In this document: positions 1 through 9,629 of the stretch, one piece after another | Layout of the letters: each line of letters begins with the position of its first letter | Position numbering within the stretch: the first letter of the stretch is position 1 | Assembly (NCBI GenBank): GCA_036898135.1 | Contig: CM072521.1 | Coordinates: 66,833,740 to 66,897,739 of the forward strand | Source of the DNA: Oncomelania hupensis | Lineage: Eukaryota; Mollusca; Gastropoda; Littorinimorpha; Pomatiopsidae | Length of the DNA: 64,000 bases | Direction: 5' to 3' | Notes under the pieces: generated by a model | Seen by the model: only the letters and a program-made list of their open reading frames with translations | What the model was told of the DNA's origin: nothing | Database searches by the model: none | Translations under genes and position numbers: made by a program

Positions 1-575
1 CGGAACATAACATAACATATTATATTATTATATTATATTATTTAACCTATTACCATAAAACTGTAATCTACTAACATAATATAATTATAACATTATTATG
101 TAATTATCACATATGTATGTAATTTAACATTAATTTTCTATTAGGTATATACTGATCGTTAAGGCTAGGCCAGTACAGTTCACTGCTTCAACTACTATAA
201 GTAGGTGTCTGTTGTCATCTGTTTCCACCTTTATGCACTGCCTCCCGACGCCCACCCCAAATCGCCCCCCCCCCCTCCCAAACTCCTCCCCGCCACAACC
301 CAATCTCACGAACCTCTCAAACTGGACGCCTGGCTCAGAGGCCCACAGAGCTAGCAGAGACTGCATGTGACGGTTCCGGAACCAGACCGGAAGCTGCAGC
401 GCCTGCCTGAAAGCGTGACAGTGTAGCGTGACGTAATGGCTGAGCGCCGAGTCACGGCACGTCAGCTTGGCCAAGCTGTCCCGACCGCGCAGAGAGGTCT
501 GCAAAACAGGAAAGACGTCCGCGGACAACTTGACAATACAGAAGTTAAAAACAGCATCACGCTAATAAATAATGG
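1..575. other. AT-rich then C-rich non-coding stretch
   Basis: The first 130 bases are very AT-rich. From about 240 to 300 there is a C-rich run. A minus-strand open frame of 132 codons covers 130-528, but it shows no domain, signal peptide or splice context that I recognise. I treat it as chance coding potential in GC-rich sequence. Confidence 0.5.
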
Positions 576-579
576 TTAA

Positions 580-634
580 ATACAAGAAGAAGAAGAAGAA
601 GAAGAAGAAGAAGAAGAAGAAGAAGAAGAAGAAG

Positions 635-663
<29 letters not shown>
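580..663. repeat. (GAA)n microsatellite
   Basis: Nearly perfect GAA triplets, about 28 units. The following 170 bp are A/G-rich, with degenerate GAAGAA pieces (715-840) that look like decayed satellite. Confidence 0.95.
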
Positions 664-665
<2 letters not shown>

Positions 666-882
666 TAAGAATTTGAGAATACAGAAGTTACAATATTAGG
701 ACACTAATAACTGAAAAAGAAGAAGAACAAAAAGTTTGGACATTATCACAATACTAAATAATAATTAACTAAAGAGAAGATGAAAGTTAAAACATAATCA
801 CGAAAATAAATAATTATTAACTAAAAAGAAGAAAAAAAAAGTTTAAGCACCATCACAATACATGTACTAAAAAAATTGGTTT

Positions 883-993
883 ATAAGGAAGAAGAAGAAC
901 AAGAACAAGAACAAGAACAAGAAGAACAAGAACAAGAAGATGATGATGATGACAACTCTCTCTATCTCTCTCACAAGCACACACACACACACA

Positions 994-1026
<33 letters not shown>

Positions 1027-1040
1027 TTTCTCTCTCTCTT
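883..1040. repeat. Compound (GAACAA)n, (GAT)n, (CA)n, (CT)n array
   Basis: GAA/CAA units run from 885 to 935, then a short GAT run, then CT and (CA)n from about 976 to 1025, then CT. Open frames across it encode only Glu/Gln/Asp or Thr/His runs and are not genes. Confidence 0.9.
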
Positions 1041-1695
1041 TTCTCTGTTAGCACAATTCGCTTAGGTCTTCAAATGTGTTTTCCCCAACTAGGCTAACGC
1101 GGCCCCAAATTGTTCAAATTAGGTGATGTCTATCACACTATAATTAGCGAGAATGAATGAAATTCAAAAGACTTCACAATGAATGAAACACTTCTCTAAT
1201 GCGACGGTGTTCCACATACCATAACCCCCAATGACTTAAACCTTAAGACCTCGTGGTCTACGTCATGTTAATTTCTTTCCTAACCCCAAGCCAAAACCGT
1301 GAGCTAGTAGCGACCTGAGAACAAGGCATGCGGCAGCAAAACGTGACGTAAAATTATAAATAATATGGAGCGAATAGGCTACCAGGCGTAGTGATAAAAG
1401 ACGTGGATATAAGTGACGTAATGATAAATGACGTGAAGGAGTCCGTGATGTAATGATAAATGACGTAGAAAAAAGTACGTGACGCAATCATAAGTAACAG
1501 AGAAGGAGGAACCTTAACTTTAACTAAAGAAAAACCGCGCGCGGAGTGCAAGATGACGCGAAGGAATTAATCTACGTCATTTTCTTGTCCTGTCATCTAC
1601 GTCCTTTGTGGCTACCGTCATTAATTTTGTTTCCCGCTCTGCTCTTTCTTCTTTGGGGGTTTCGTAAAATGTCTTGACGAAACTTTATCCTCAAC
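1041..1695. other. Non-coding stretch, nothing recognised
   Basis: No domain-bearing frame is present. A loose motif of ACGTGACGTAATGATAAATG type recurs between about 1340 and 1500, suggesting a decayed short tandem repeat of roughly 25-30 bp. Confidence 0.45.
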
Positions 1696-1698
1696 TTC

Positions 1699-1892
1699 CA
1701 CTTCTTCTTCTTCTTCTTCTTCTTGCTTATCCGAGTTTCATCTATCTTCTTCTTCTTCTTCTTCTTCTTCTTCTTCTTCTTCTTCTTCTTCTTTTTCTTC
1801 TTCTTGTTCTTTTTCTTCTTCTTCTTCTTCTTCTTCTTCTTCTTCTTCTTCTTCTTCTTCTTCTTCTTCTTCTTCTTCTTCTTCTTCTTCGT
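1699..1892. repeat. (CTT)n microsatellite
   Basis: A long CTT array with a few interruptions. It directly abuts the left end of the MITE-like element at 1894. Leu-, Phe-, Arg- or Lys-rich frames across it are artefacts of the triplet. Confidence 0.95.
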
Positions 1893-1893
1893 C

Positions 1894-2599
1894 CAGGGGC
1901 GTCGCACACGGAGGGGCAGGGGGGGCACCTGCCCCCCCAATAATTTGGCAAAAAAAAAAAGAAAGAAAGAGAGGGAGAAAGAAGAAAAGAAGAAGAAGAA
2001 GAAGAAGAAGAAGAAGAAGAAGAAGAAGAAGAAGATTTCAAACGATAGAGGAAGGCAGGAAGAATCAATAATTAAAAAAATCACCATATTTTTAAACCGT
2101 AGTGTATAGGGCTAACGTACGAAATAATATTACAATAATCTATTAGCATGTGCCTGCGTTTCACAACAAAATATTTCGTGGCGCTAACGCAATCACCGGG
2201 CAGCAGAGCTGGCTTTTGCTGTTTGAAAGAAGTGTCATTTCATCACGCAAAGAGCAAAATTAACAAAACAATGGAATCGTCTGTTTTCCAGGTTTGTTGA
2301 TATCAATTATTTACTTTAGTCTGTAAAATGAGTAAGGCAAGGGTGAATGTGCAAGTGTCAATAAATAGTTGAGGTGCGCGATATTTTTTAATTTAGATTT
2401 AGTTTGTTGATAAGGGGGGGGGAGGGGGGTGCGGACAAGCGGGACGCACCCTGTAATATATCCTCGTACCTTCATCCAACTAAAAGACAGAGTAAAAACA
2501 TTTAATTATTTATGTTCTTCTTTACTGAAAAGCCCCACCCCCCCACCTCCCCGTCGACAGGGTTGCCCCCCCAATATTTTGGACCGTGCGACGCCCCTG
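1894..2599. mobile_element. MITE-like DNA element with 14-bp perfect terminal inverted repeats
   Basis: The left end reads CAGGGGCGTCGCAC (1894-1907) and the right end is its exact reverse complement (2586-2599). Both sides carry TCGTC (1889-1893 and 2600-2604), a candidate 5-bp target duplication. Inside both ends is a C-rich motif followed by CAATA.TTTGG, in the same orientation at each side (about 1930-1952 and 2562-2583). The interior holds a (GAA)n array (1985-2034) and no transposase. CAGGGG-type ends are common in hAT-related non-autonomous elements, but those make 8-bp duplications, so the superfamily is left open. Confidence 0.6.
1985..2036. repeat. (GAA)n microsatellite inside the MITE-like element
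   Basis: About 16 GAA units. They are complementary in sense to the (CTT)n tract just outside the element's left end. Confidence 0.9.
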
Positions 2600-2604
2600 T
2601 CGTC

Positions 2605-3555
2605 CCATGTTGGGTGGCAGTTGGTCTCGCCAGGTATTCGACCGTTAAGTTTACTACGGTGCAGTTTTGTTCGTTGTATGGGCTAATAGAACACATGAAG
2701 TAAAGCGAGGCGGTCAGGTTTCATAGCGAGTTTTTAAAAGGAGTTAATTCGAAGGCTTTGTTTACATTTGGAGAACACGGGTTTACCCTAAAATTCGCAT
2801 TGTTATAATATTTAACAATGATAAAGTGGATTTTCTTTGCTCAAACCAATCACTAAAATCACGGTACAACTAAACCCGCTCTACGATCTACTGGATGATT
2901 TCTTTATTTTATTTTATTTTATTTTGGGGGGATGGAGAGAGAGAGAGGAGGGGGGTATTGTAAGTAAGCTAGAGGTTGCAATCCATAGGCACACAAACTA
3001 CGGAATTTATTGATTAAAAAAAAACTAACCAAACTTTTCAAAGAGAGTTTCCTTGTTTTTGATTTTGCAAGCTGTTTTTTTTGTTTGTTTTTGTTTTTGC
3101 TTTTGTTTTCAGTGGATGCAAAATTCAATGTGGATGTTAAAACGGACCTTTCGAGGGCGCGTAGTCAAAAATTGGTCTCTTGAAGCAAATAAATCTTAAA
3201 AGAGACATTATGCAAATTCGCTATTCGCCATTATGTGGAGCTAGCGAAGTCTGTGAAACGGATGGCAGAGGCATTCCCTCATCACATTGTTGTCAAAATA
3301 TGCTCACATTGACCTATCCTGCCAACGGATTATATATTCCGAACTAACAAGTAACAATTAAAAAAAAGTCTTGGCTTTGTCTAAATAAGTTAAATAAGCA
3401 ACTAAAAAAAATTAAATACGCAACTTATTTTTCGTTGTGAATACATACAATATTTTTTTTAATGTTTCCGTCCGAGGGATCACATTGGACAATTGGTTTC
3501 CGGTCAAGCAAAAAAAAAAAAACAACAAAAAAAAAAAACACCCTGTAATTACTGT
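2605..3555. other. Non-coding stretch, nothing recognised
   Basis: AT-rich sequence with poly-A/T runs (for example around 2910, 3015, 3070 and 3515). There is no coding or repeat family that I could match within the window. Confidence 0.5.
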
Positions 3556-3556
3556 C

Positions 3557-3558
<2 letters not shown>

Positions 3559-3627
<69 letters not shown>
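3559..3627. repeat. (AAT)n tail of the adjacent SINE
   Basis: About 23 AAT units. On the minus strand it directly follows the GCGTATAAAG-type end of the SINE at 3629-4017, so it is most simply that SINE's 3' tail. Confidence 0.85.
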
Positions 3628-3628
<1 letters not shown>

Positions 3629-4017
3629 GATGCTTTATACGCGTTTTTCCCCGATCACCAATCAGGCTCAAAGCGCGGCGATCTGTACCAGCATACAGGC
3701 TCACATGTTTCACCCACAGTCAAGCACGCAACTAGCACATGTCTTTCACTGCAACATGTGGGTTAAAGGTCAGGGAGATCGCCACTACAGCAAGGAAGGT
3801 CATCGGATTTTTTTGTTGGGAACATTAGGTTGAGCGCATCACCCAATACCACTTTTGATGGGAATGAGAAAACCGGAGCGCCCGGAGAAAATCCTTAGTG
3901 ACCTGAATAGTCTTCTACCTAAGGCACATACATTTGGCCTAGGCGGGAATCGAACCCGCGACCTTCAGCATAGAAAGAAAAAGCAAGCAACTATAACCAA
4001 CTGCGCCACTTCACTGA
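3629..4017 (-). mobile_element. tRNA-derived SINE, minus strand
   Basis: The minus-strand start (about 3938-4012) looks like a tRNA: an A-box-like TGGCGCAGTTGG near 4007 and a B-box GGTTCGATTCC near 3955. The anticodon arm is distorted by a T-rich insertion, so it is not a functional tRNA. The body contains the TTCTCCGGGCGCTCCGG motif (about 3870-3890), of a kind frequent in metazoan SINEs. The 3' end has CGCTTTGAG followed by a GCGTATAAAG stretch, and then (ATT)n. Length is about 390 bp. Confidence 0.75.
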
Positions 4018-4563
4018 ATCGTCATCATCGCTAAGGTGTAGTAGTTTGTGTCTGGCTTGTTCTTTGAGGGGATCAGCTTTGACCACGCCCCATCGACAGA
4101 TCATTTTAACATTCACAGTGAGTGTTGCACAACTAAAACAATAAGCTTACGACAACAACTACAAAAAACCTCTTTCAAAAGTATAGTTGTTTCGTGGTGT
4201 TTTTTTTTTTCAGGAATAAATTCCGCAGTTTTAATACCTATTAATAGTAACAGCCGTCGGCTAGACAGCCAACATTCGGGAGCTAAAAATAGCAGCTACC
4301 AAAAGACAATAAGAGACAGAACCCGTAAAAAAACATTGCTCGTAAGGATTGTTTTCCATTGAGGTTGATAAAATAGACACCACCTTACCCCAGACACAAC
4401 AGACGCATTCTTTAAGCCGCGTGGTTCACTAACAAATAGGGTCAAAGGTCACACGAGCTAGGGTATCGATGTCCCGTTAAAATCAAGGGGAGATCACTCC
4501 CTGTCAGAATTGAAATAGAAAATGCGAACTTGAACGGATTGTTTTGAGCGACGAAAGTCCACC
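4018..4563. other. Non-coding stretch, nothing recognised
   Basis: A 104-codon plus-strand frame (4048-4362) has no recognisable domain and begins within repeat flank. No other structure is seen. Confidence 0.45.
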
Positions 4564-4564
4564 T

Positions 4565-4942
4565 CATCATTACCCCTGCTGGGGTACGTTTTTTAATTTT
4601 TAGTTGTTGTATTTTTTTGTTGGTGTATAAATAGTGTTCCCACTTTGTGGAAATTGAGTGCTTTAAATTGCCACTGCTTCTGTCATTCTCATGTATTCTT
4701 TCTCGTTCCTAATCTATTCTATCAATCGACTATCTTCAGTCTTCTTCGCTTGAACCGTTCCCTTATCTTTTTTCTTGAAAACTCCCCCAAAACTGCTTGT
4801 GTCTGTATGGGGTCTGTTGGGTCAGCTTGGGGATATAATAATTGGACGCCTCCTGCCACAGGGTGACTAGGGCTTTCTATGGTATTGTTATTTAGCAATT
4901 TAGGCATCTTATATATATATGTGTTTTGTGGATATTTAATAA
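4565..4942 (+). mobile_element. Short retroposon family R1, copy a (5' part, interrupted)
   Basis: This matches the R1 copies at 48.7 and 55.7 kb. It starts with a CCCCTGCTGGGG-type head, then GTATAAATAG, then the conserved CACTTTGTGGAAATT...GTGCTTTAAATT stretch. It continues through TCTGTTGGGTCAGCTTGGGG to TTTTGTGGATATTTAATA at 4942. The rest of the copy resumes at 5543. Between them lies an inverted R1 copy flanked by ATATTTAATAA on both sides. Confidence 0.8.
4932..4942. repeat. Target-site duplication of nested R1 copy (left)
   Basis: ATATTTAATAA here and again at 5543-5553 flanks the 600-bp inverted insertion. Confidence 0.8.
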
Positions 4943-5542
4943 CATTACATTAAATGGTTATTGCTTTAAGTCCAGCGGACTCTTCCGAGCCAAATCAGAA
5001 CCAGAGAAGTGAAAGAGGACTCACCCTAATCCGCATAAATGATCTGTCGAAACAAACCTAGTGATAACACTGAAGGCAATCTACCAGCCGGTCACTTTAC
5101 AATAAAGACATCCCACGCAGGGGACGCTGAGGCTATACTCTAATTTATCGAAACCCCGTTTACAAAAACAAAATAGAATACAAACATCATTATACAATAT
5201 CAATAAAACACATAGGCCTACAAATAAAATGCTTACATTGCCAAATAATAACATCATAGGAAGCCCCAGTGACCATTTGGCAGAAAGCATCCAATAATCC
5301 CAAGCTGATCCAACAGACATCACACACAAATGAGGAGTTTTGTCCCGGAAGAGTTTTCAAGAAAAAAGGTAGGTGACTGGTGTAGCGAAGAATAAGATAG
5401 TATAGTAGATTGATAGAACAGAGTAGGAATGAGAAAGAACAAAGGAGAAAGACAGCGACAATGGGAATTTAAAGCACTAAATTTCCAGAAAGTGGGAATA
5501 CTATTTATACTGAAACCCCAGGCACCCCCACGGGGGCTGTGA
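4943..5542 (-). mobile_element. Short retroposon family R1, copy b, nested in copy a
   Basis: This is a full copy on the minus strand. Its 5' end (5542) has the C-rich head and TATAAATAG near 5505. Its 3' end (about 4970-5000) has the conserved GGCTCGGAAGAGTCCGCTGGACTT, followed by AAAGCAATAACC and a TAATGTAATG tail. It sits inside copy a in the opposite orientation, with an 11-bp target duplication. No open frame is conserved among copies, so R1 looks non-autonomous. Confidence 0.85.
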
Positions 5543-5775
5543 ATATTTAATAAGGATGTTTATATTTCATTTTTGTTTTGTAAATAGGGGTTTGATAAAT
5601 TAGAGTACAGCCCCAGCGTCCCCTGCATGGGATGCCTTTATTATAAAGTGACCGGCTGGTGGAGTGCCTTCAGTTTTACTACTAGGGTTGTTTCAGAAAA
5701 TCTTTTATACGGATAAGGGGGGAGTCCTCTTTCAACCAAGTTGTGGTCATGATTCGGATCTTTGCAGTCCGCTGA
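5543..5775 (+). mobile_element. Short retroposon family R1, copy a (3' part)
   Basis: This continues the copy begun at 4565: TTTTGTTTTGTAAATAGG..., then the CCCCTGCATGGGATG...TTTATTATAAAGTGACCGG segment, then a degenerate 3' end GCAGTCCGCTGAACCC. It is followed by a short (ATTA)/(CTAA) tail at 5790-5820. Confidence 0.8.
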
Positions 5776-5821
5776 ACCCTATCAACAATGACTAATTAAT
5801 TAATTAACTAACTAACTAACT

Positions 5822-6180
5822 TTATCATTGTTTTATGTAATAACGCAAAGATTAGGCTAAACTCATTTTCGCCAAAATATTTTTTAAATACCTTCGGATT
5901 GGGTCACTTTAAACAAGAGAATGGATGCACTGACATCCATAGTAGCACTTAAACCACTTTGGAGTCCCCCTCGTGTTAGACAACGGACGATCGTCACCAG
6001 CTGTCCCGCTAAAACTCCATGTCCGGTAACAGGGGAAAAAGGTTAACTCTTTTGTCTCGGGAGGGGTAGATATTCGCGACTTCCTGCTCACCAATCAACG
6101 TCAAGGGCGAGAGCAGACGAAATCCCTAGGGCAGGTCATAGCGGCGTTCTCGCAGACGACACATTCTGTCATTTATGCAC
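5822..6180. other. Non-coding stretch, nothing recognised
   Basis: No conserved frame or repeat partner was seen within this window. Confidence 0.45.
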
Positions 6181-6199
6181 AACGTCCTTTTTACATACG

Positions 6200-6201
<2 letters not shown>

Positions 6202-6231
<30 letters not shown>

Positions 6232-6312
6232 TCACACACCCCCCACACACACACACACACACGCACACACACATACACACGCACCCACACACACACACGC
6301 ACACGCACACAG
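6202..6312. repeat. (CA)n microsatellite
   Basis: An interrupted CA/CACG array of about 110 bp. Apparent Thr/His frames are artefacts. Confidence 0.9.
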
Positions 6313-6417
6313 AGGGTACATCCAGCTGCACAACCCCTCACGTATGTCACGTTCATAACTAAATAATATAGGCCTATTGTATGGTGTAGTTGTAAGGCTA
6401 CCTTTGTTGTTTATTTA

Positions 6418-6418
<1 letters not shown>

Positions 6419-6493
<75 letters not shown>

Positions 6494-6507
6494 GTAATAA
6501 TATTATA
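6419..6507. repeat. (AAT)n array and left flank of the palindrome
   Basis: A long AAT array ends in TAATAATAAAGTAATAATATTATA. The same phrase recurs immediately to the right of the palindromic element (9565-9588). Confidence 0.9.
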
Positions 6508-7189
6508 CAGCCGCACTCGCCTAAACGAAACACGCTAAAGCAAAGAAACCAAAACCAATTCCCCGCCAGACCCCCCTCTTTGTAAGACTATTTCTAATTC
6601 GGATAAGCCACACTCTGTCAAAAAATAGCTAACTCAAACACGGACATCTCAAACGTGATTTTGACAGATAAGCCAAACTCTGAACACTGTTTTTTTTTTG
6701 TTTTTAGTTTTTGTTTGTTTGTTTTTTCTTTAAAAAAAACACTTCGGGAAGACATATTTTGTCACGACTATAATTAACCTACGGAAACGAACACGTCACC
6801 TGTTTATGCGGGCAAACTGATGACTTGTGCCACATGTTTTGCAGGCGCCATTGTTTAGACAGAAAGAGTGGTAAGTTTGCTTGTGTGAATTAGGTGGTGG
6901 TTTCAAGGTTAGTGAGGGGATGGCCGAGGGAGGGGCACAGGGGAGAGGCAGGTCGAAAGGTAATGTGCACGCCGTTCTAGCGAATGTCAGGCCCTGTTTT
7001 TGTTTTTACTTTCAGCGTTGAAAGATTAAGCCAGAAGATTAGTGGCTGCGGGCGTCTCGCAATTTGCAGCATATCACCTAGCGTGTGTTGTCTTGTCTTG
7101 TCTTGCCGTATATGCCCACAATCAATCGTGTTGGTCATTATGGCACTTTTTACCAAGGTGCATGCTGGGTGTATTCTTGTTACCGGCAC

Positions 7190-7412
7190 TCGCCCGTCTA
7201 GGAGACATGAGCGTCAGGATCTTTAAAGTCCGTTATGATGGAATGTATGCGACACAGACTATACCTCGGATTATACTCTCATCCGAAGGATTAGGAAACG
7301 GGAGTAAAGTGTCTTTCCTAAGGACACAACACAATGCCCCGGCCTGGGCTCGAACCCGGGATCTTCCGATCTGCAAGCCAACGCTCTAATCATTCGGCCA
7401 CCGTGCCTCCCC
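7190..7412 (-). mobile_element. tRNA-derived SINE (family S1), left arm
   Basis: The minus-strand head at 7412 reads GAGGCACGGTGGCCGAATG, with a B-box GGTTCGAGCC near 7350. It is followed by TTGTGTCCTTAGGAAAGACAC and the TCCTGACGCTCATG body. It is the mirror copy of 8685-8935. The head resembles tRNA-Leu/Ser, but the arms do not pair well enough for a functional tRNA. Confidence 0.8.
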
Positions 7413-7770
7413 AGGGTCCAGTGCCCAGGGTCTTTTGAGTGCTCAGATTGCTAGTGTTTGTCTAGCCTAGCATGCAGTATTAAAGTTTAAGGAATACTGT
7501 AAGCTTAACGTTTTCGTGTCTGGGTAAGTGACATCAGCCGAATTTTGTTGTCTTTTTGGGCCGTCTAAAGGTTTCGTTTTCAAATGTTTATCTTTTTGTT
7601 CTAACTAGCAGTTGTTCTTTGCTTAGGCCTTTGAAAGGTAATCTTTGCTTTGTTTCTGAGATTTGTCACTGTTTTCACCATTTTTTTTTTCAGTTGGCTT
7701 TGAGGTATTAATAAAGCCCCACTAAAACAAACACTTGTAAGTTGTCACTGTTTTGATCTTATTCATTTAA

Positions 7771-7801
7771 ACACACACACACACACACACACACACACCA
7801 C

Positions 7802-7848
<47 letters not shown>

Positions 7849-7943
7849 CAGGGAGACAGAGAGATAAAGAAAGAGAGAGAGAGAAAGAAAGTGAGAGAGA
7901 GAGAGAGAAAGAAAGTGAGAGAGAGAGACAGAGAGAGACATTT
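7771..7943. repeat. (CA)n(GA)n microsatellite, left arm
   Basis: A CA run (about 7771-7798) followed by a GA-rich tract with GAAA interruptions. It is the mirror of 8320-8421 but longer. Confidence 0.9.
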
Positions 7944-8111
7944 CAAGTGATTTTACAACTTATTCTGAAAAAAAAAACTCGCTTAAGCCGAACTCTAGGT
8001 TAATTTCTCGGGAAAAGGTTGGCTTATCCGAACTCGGATATGCACAAACTCTGATAAGCGAAACTATTTTTCATTCCCCGGGCGAGTTCGGCTTAAGCGT
8101 GTTTGACGGTA

Positions 8112-8151
8112 CAGTCAAACACGCTTAAGCCGAACTCGCCCGGTGACTGTA
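8112..8151. repeat. Extra terminus stub at the palindrome centre
   Basis: About 35 bp starting CAGTCAAACACG and reading through CCCGGTGA repeats the inner terminus of the right arm, which begins at 8152. The two are separated by CTGTA. This suggests a third, almost completely deleted element end. Confidence 0.7.
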
Positions 8152-8319
8152 CAGTCAAACACGCTTAAGCCGAACTCGCCCGGTGAATGAAAAATAGTTT
8201 CGCTTATCAGAGTTTGTGCATATCCGAGTTCGGATAAGCCAACCTTTTCCTGAGAAATTACCCTAGAGTTCGGCTTAAGCGAGCTTTTTTCAGGATAAGT
8301 TGTAAAATCACTTGGAATG

Positions 8320-8345
8320 TCTCTCTCTCACTTTCTTTCTTTCTT

Positions 8346-8391
<46 letters not shown>

Positions 8392-8421
8392 TGTGCGTGG
8401 TGTGTGTGTGTGTGTGTGTGT
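8320..8421. repeat. (CT)n(GT)n microsatellite, right arm
   Basis: The reverse-complement counterpart of 7771-7943, shorter by tens of bases. Confidence 0.9.
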
Positions 8422-8684
8422 TTAAATGAATAAGATCAAAACAGCATGGATTAGATCCCTTTCAAAGGCCTAAGCAAAAAACAACTGCTAGTTAGAACAA
8501 AAATAAACGTTTGAAAACGAAATCTTTAGCCGGCCCAAAAAGACAATAAAATTCGGTTGAGGTCACTTACCCAGACACGAAAACGTTAAGCTTACCGTAT
8601 GCGTTAAACTTTAATACTGCATGCTAGGCTAGACACACACTAGCAATCTGAGCACTCCAAAGACCCTGGGCCCTGGACTTTGGG

Positions 8685-8935
8685 GAGGCACGGTGGCCGA
8701 ATGGTTAGAGCGTTGGCTTGCGGATCGGAAGGTTTCGGGTTCGAGCCCAGGCCAGGGCATTGTGTTGTGTCCTTAGGAAAGACACTTTACTCCCGTTTCC
8801 TACTCCTTCGGATGAGAGTATAGACCGAGGTATAGTCTGTGTCGCATACATTCCATCATAACGGACTTTAAAGATCCTGACGCTCATGTCCTAGACGGGT
8901 GAGTGCCAGTAACAAGAACACACCCAGCATGCACC
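8685..8935 (+). mobile_element. tRNA-derived SINE (family S1), right arm
   Basis: The head GGCACGGTGGCCGAATGG carries an A-box, and GGTTCGAGCC (about 8738) is the B-box. The body has TTAGGAAAGACACTTTACTCC, TATAGACCGAGGTATAGTC and GATCCTGACGCTCATG, shared with the copies at 7.2, 14.7 and 45.0 kb. Confidence 0.85.
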
Positions 8936-9564
8936 TTGGTAAAAAGTGCCATAATGACCAACACGATTGATTGTGGGCATATACGGCAAGACAAGACAAG
9001 ACAACACACGCTAGGTGATATGCTGCAGCGAGGCGCGCGCCATCATCCCCCGCAGCCACTAATCTTCTGGCTTAATCTTTCAACGCTGAAAGTAAAAAAA
9101 CCAGGGCCTGACATCCGCCAGAACGGCGTGCACGTTACCTTTCGACCTGCCTCTCCCCTGTGCCCCTCCCTCGGCCATCCCCTCACTAACCTTGAAACCA
9201 CCACCTAATTCACGCAAGCAAACTTATCACTCTTTCTGTCTAAACAATGGCGCCTGCAAAACATGTGGCACAAGTCATCAGTTTCCCCGCATAAACAGGT
9301 CTTCCGTAGGATAATTATAGTCGTGACGAATATGTCTTCCCGAAGTGGTTTTTTTTTTAAGAAAAAAAAAGTGTTCAGAGTTTGGCTTATCTGTCAAAAT
9401 CACGTTTGAGATGTCCGTGTTTGAGTTAGCTATTTTTTGACAGAGTGTGGCTTATCCGAATTAGAAATAGTCTTACAAAGAGGGGGGTCTGGCGAGGAAT
9501 TGGTTTTGGTTTCAGATATCCGAGTTTTTTGCTTAAGCGTGTTTCGTTTAGCCGAGTGCGGCTG

Positions 9565-9628
9565 TAATAATAAAGTAATAATATTATAGTAATAATAATA
9601 TAATAATAATATTATAGTAATATAATAC
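9565..9628. repeat. AT-rich right flank repeating the left flank of the palindrome
   Basis: TAATAATAAAGTAATAATAT and following bases (9565-9588) directly repeat the 24 bp that precede the element at about 6484-6507. More AAT/ATT debris follows. Confidence 0.8.
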
Positions 9629-9629
9629 A

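Larger units (their letters stand above)
6508..9564. mobile_element. 3.06-kb imperfect palindrome (inverted pair of a TIR element)
   Basis: The left end (6508) begins CAGCCGCACTCG and the right end (9564) is its reverse complement. Both are bordered by TA, consistent with a Tc1/mariner- or pogo-type TA target. The arms (6508-8108 and 8152-9564) mirror each other over their whole length, including a tRNA-derived SINE and a GA/CA microsatellite in each. At the centre, three copies of an inner terminus CAGTCAAACACGCTTAAGCC-type face each other (ending about 8108, starting 8112, starting 8152). The arms differ by substitutions and by an indel of roughly 100 bp near 7640-7745, so this is not a sequencing fold-back. 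No transposase frame is present. Confidence 0.8.

Noticed and set aside
130..528. 132-codon minus-strand frame
   Set aside because: No recognisable domain, signal or splice structure; sits in GC-rich sequence where long chance frames are common.
1593..2109. Long frames encoding Lys, Phe, Leu, Arg or Ser runs
   Set aside because: Pure triplet microsatellites (CTT/GAA) read in several frames and both strands; no real protein.
3938..4012. tRNA gene
   Set aside because: A and B boxes are present but the anticodon arm is distorted and the sequence continues into a SINE body with an (ATT)n tail.
6508..9564. Palindrome as a sequencing fold-back artefact
   Set aside because: The arms differ by substitutions, microsatellite length and an indel of about 100 bp, and the unit has matched TA-bordered ends.
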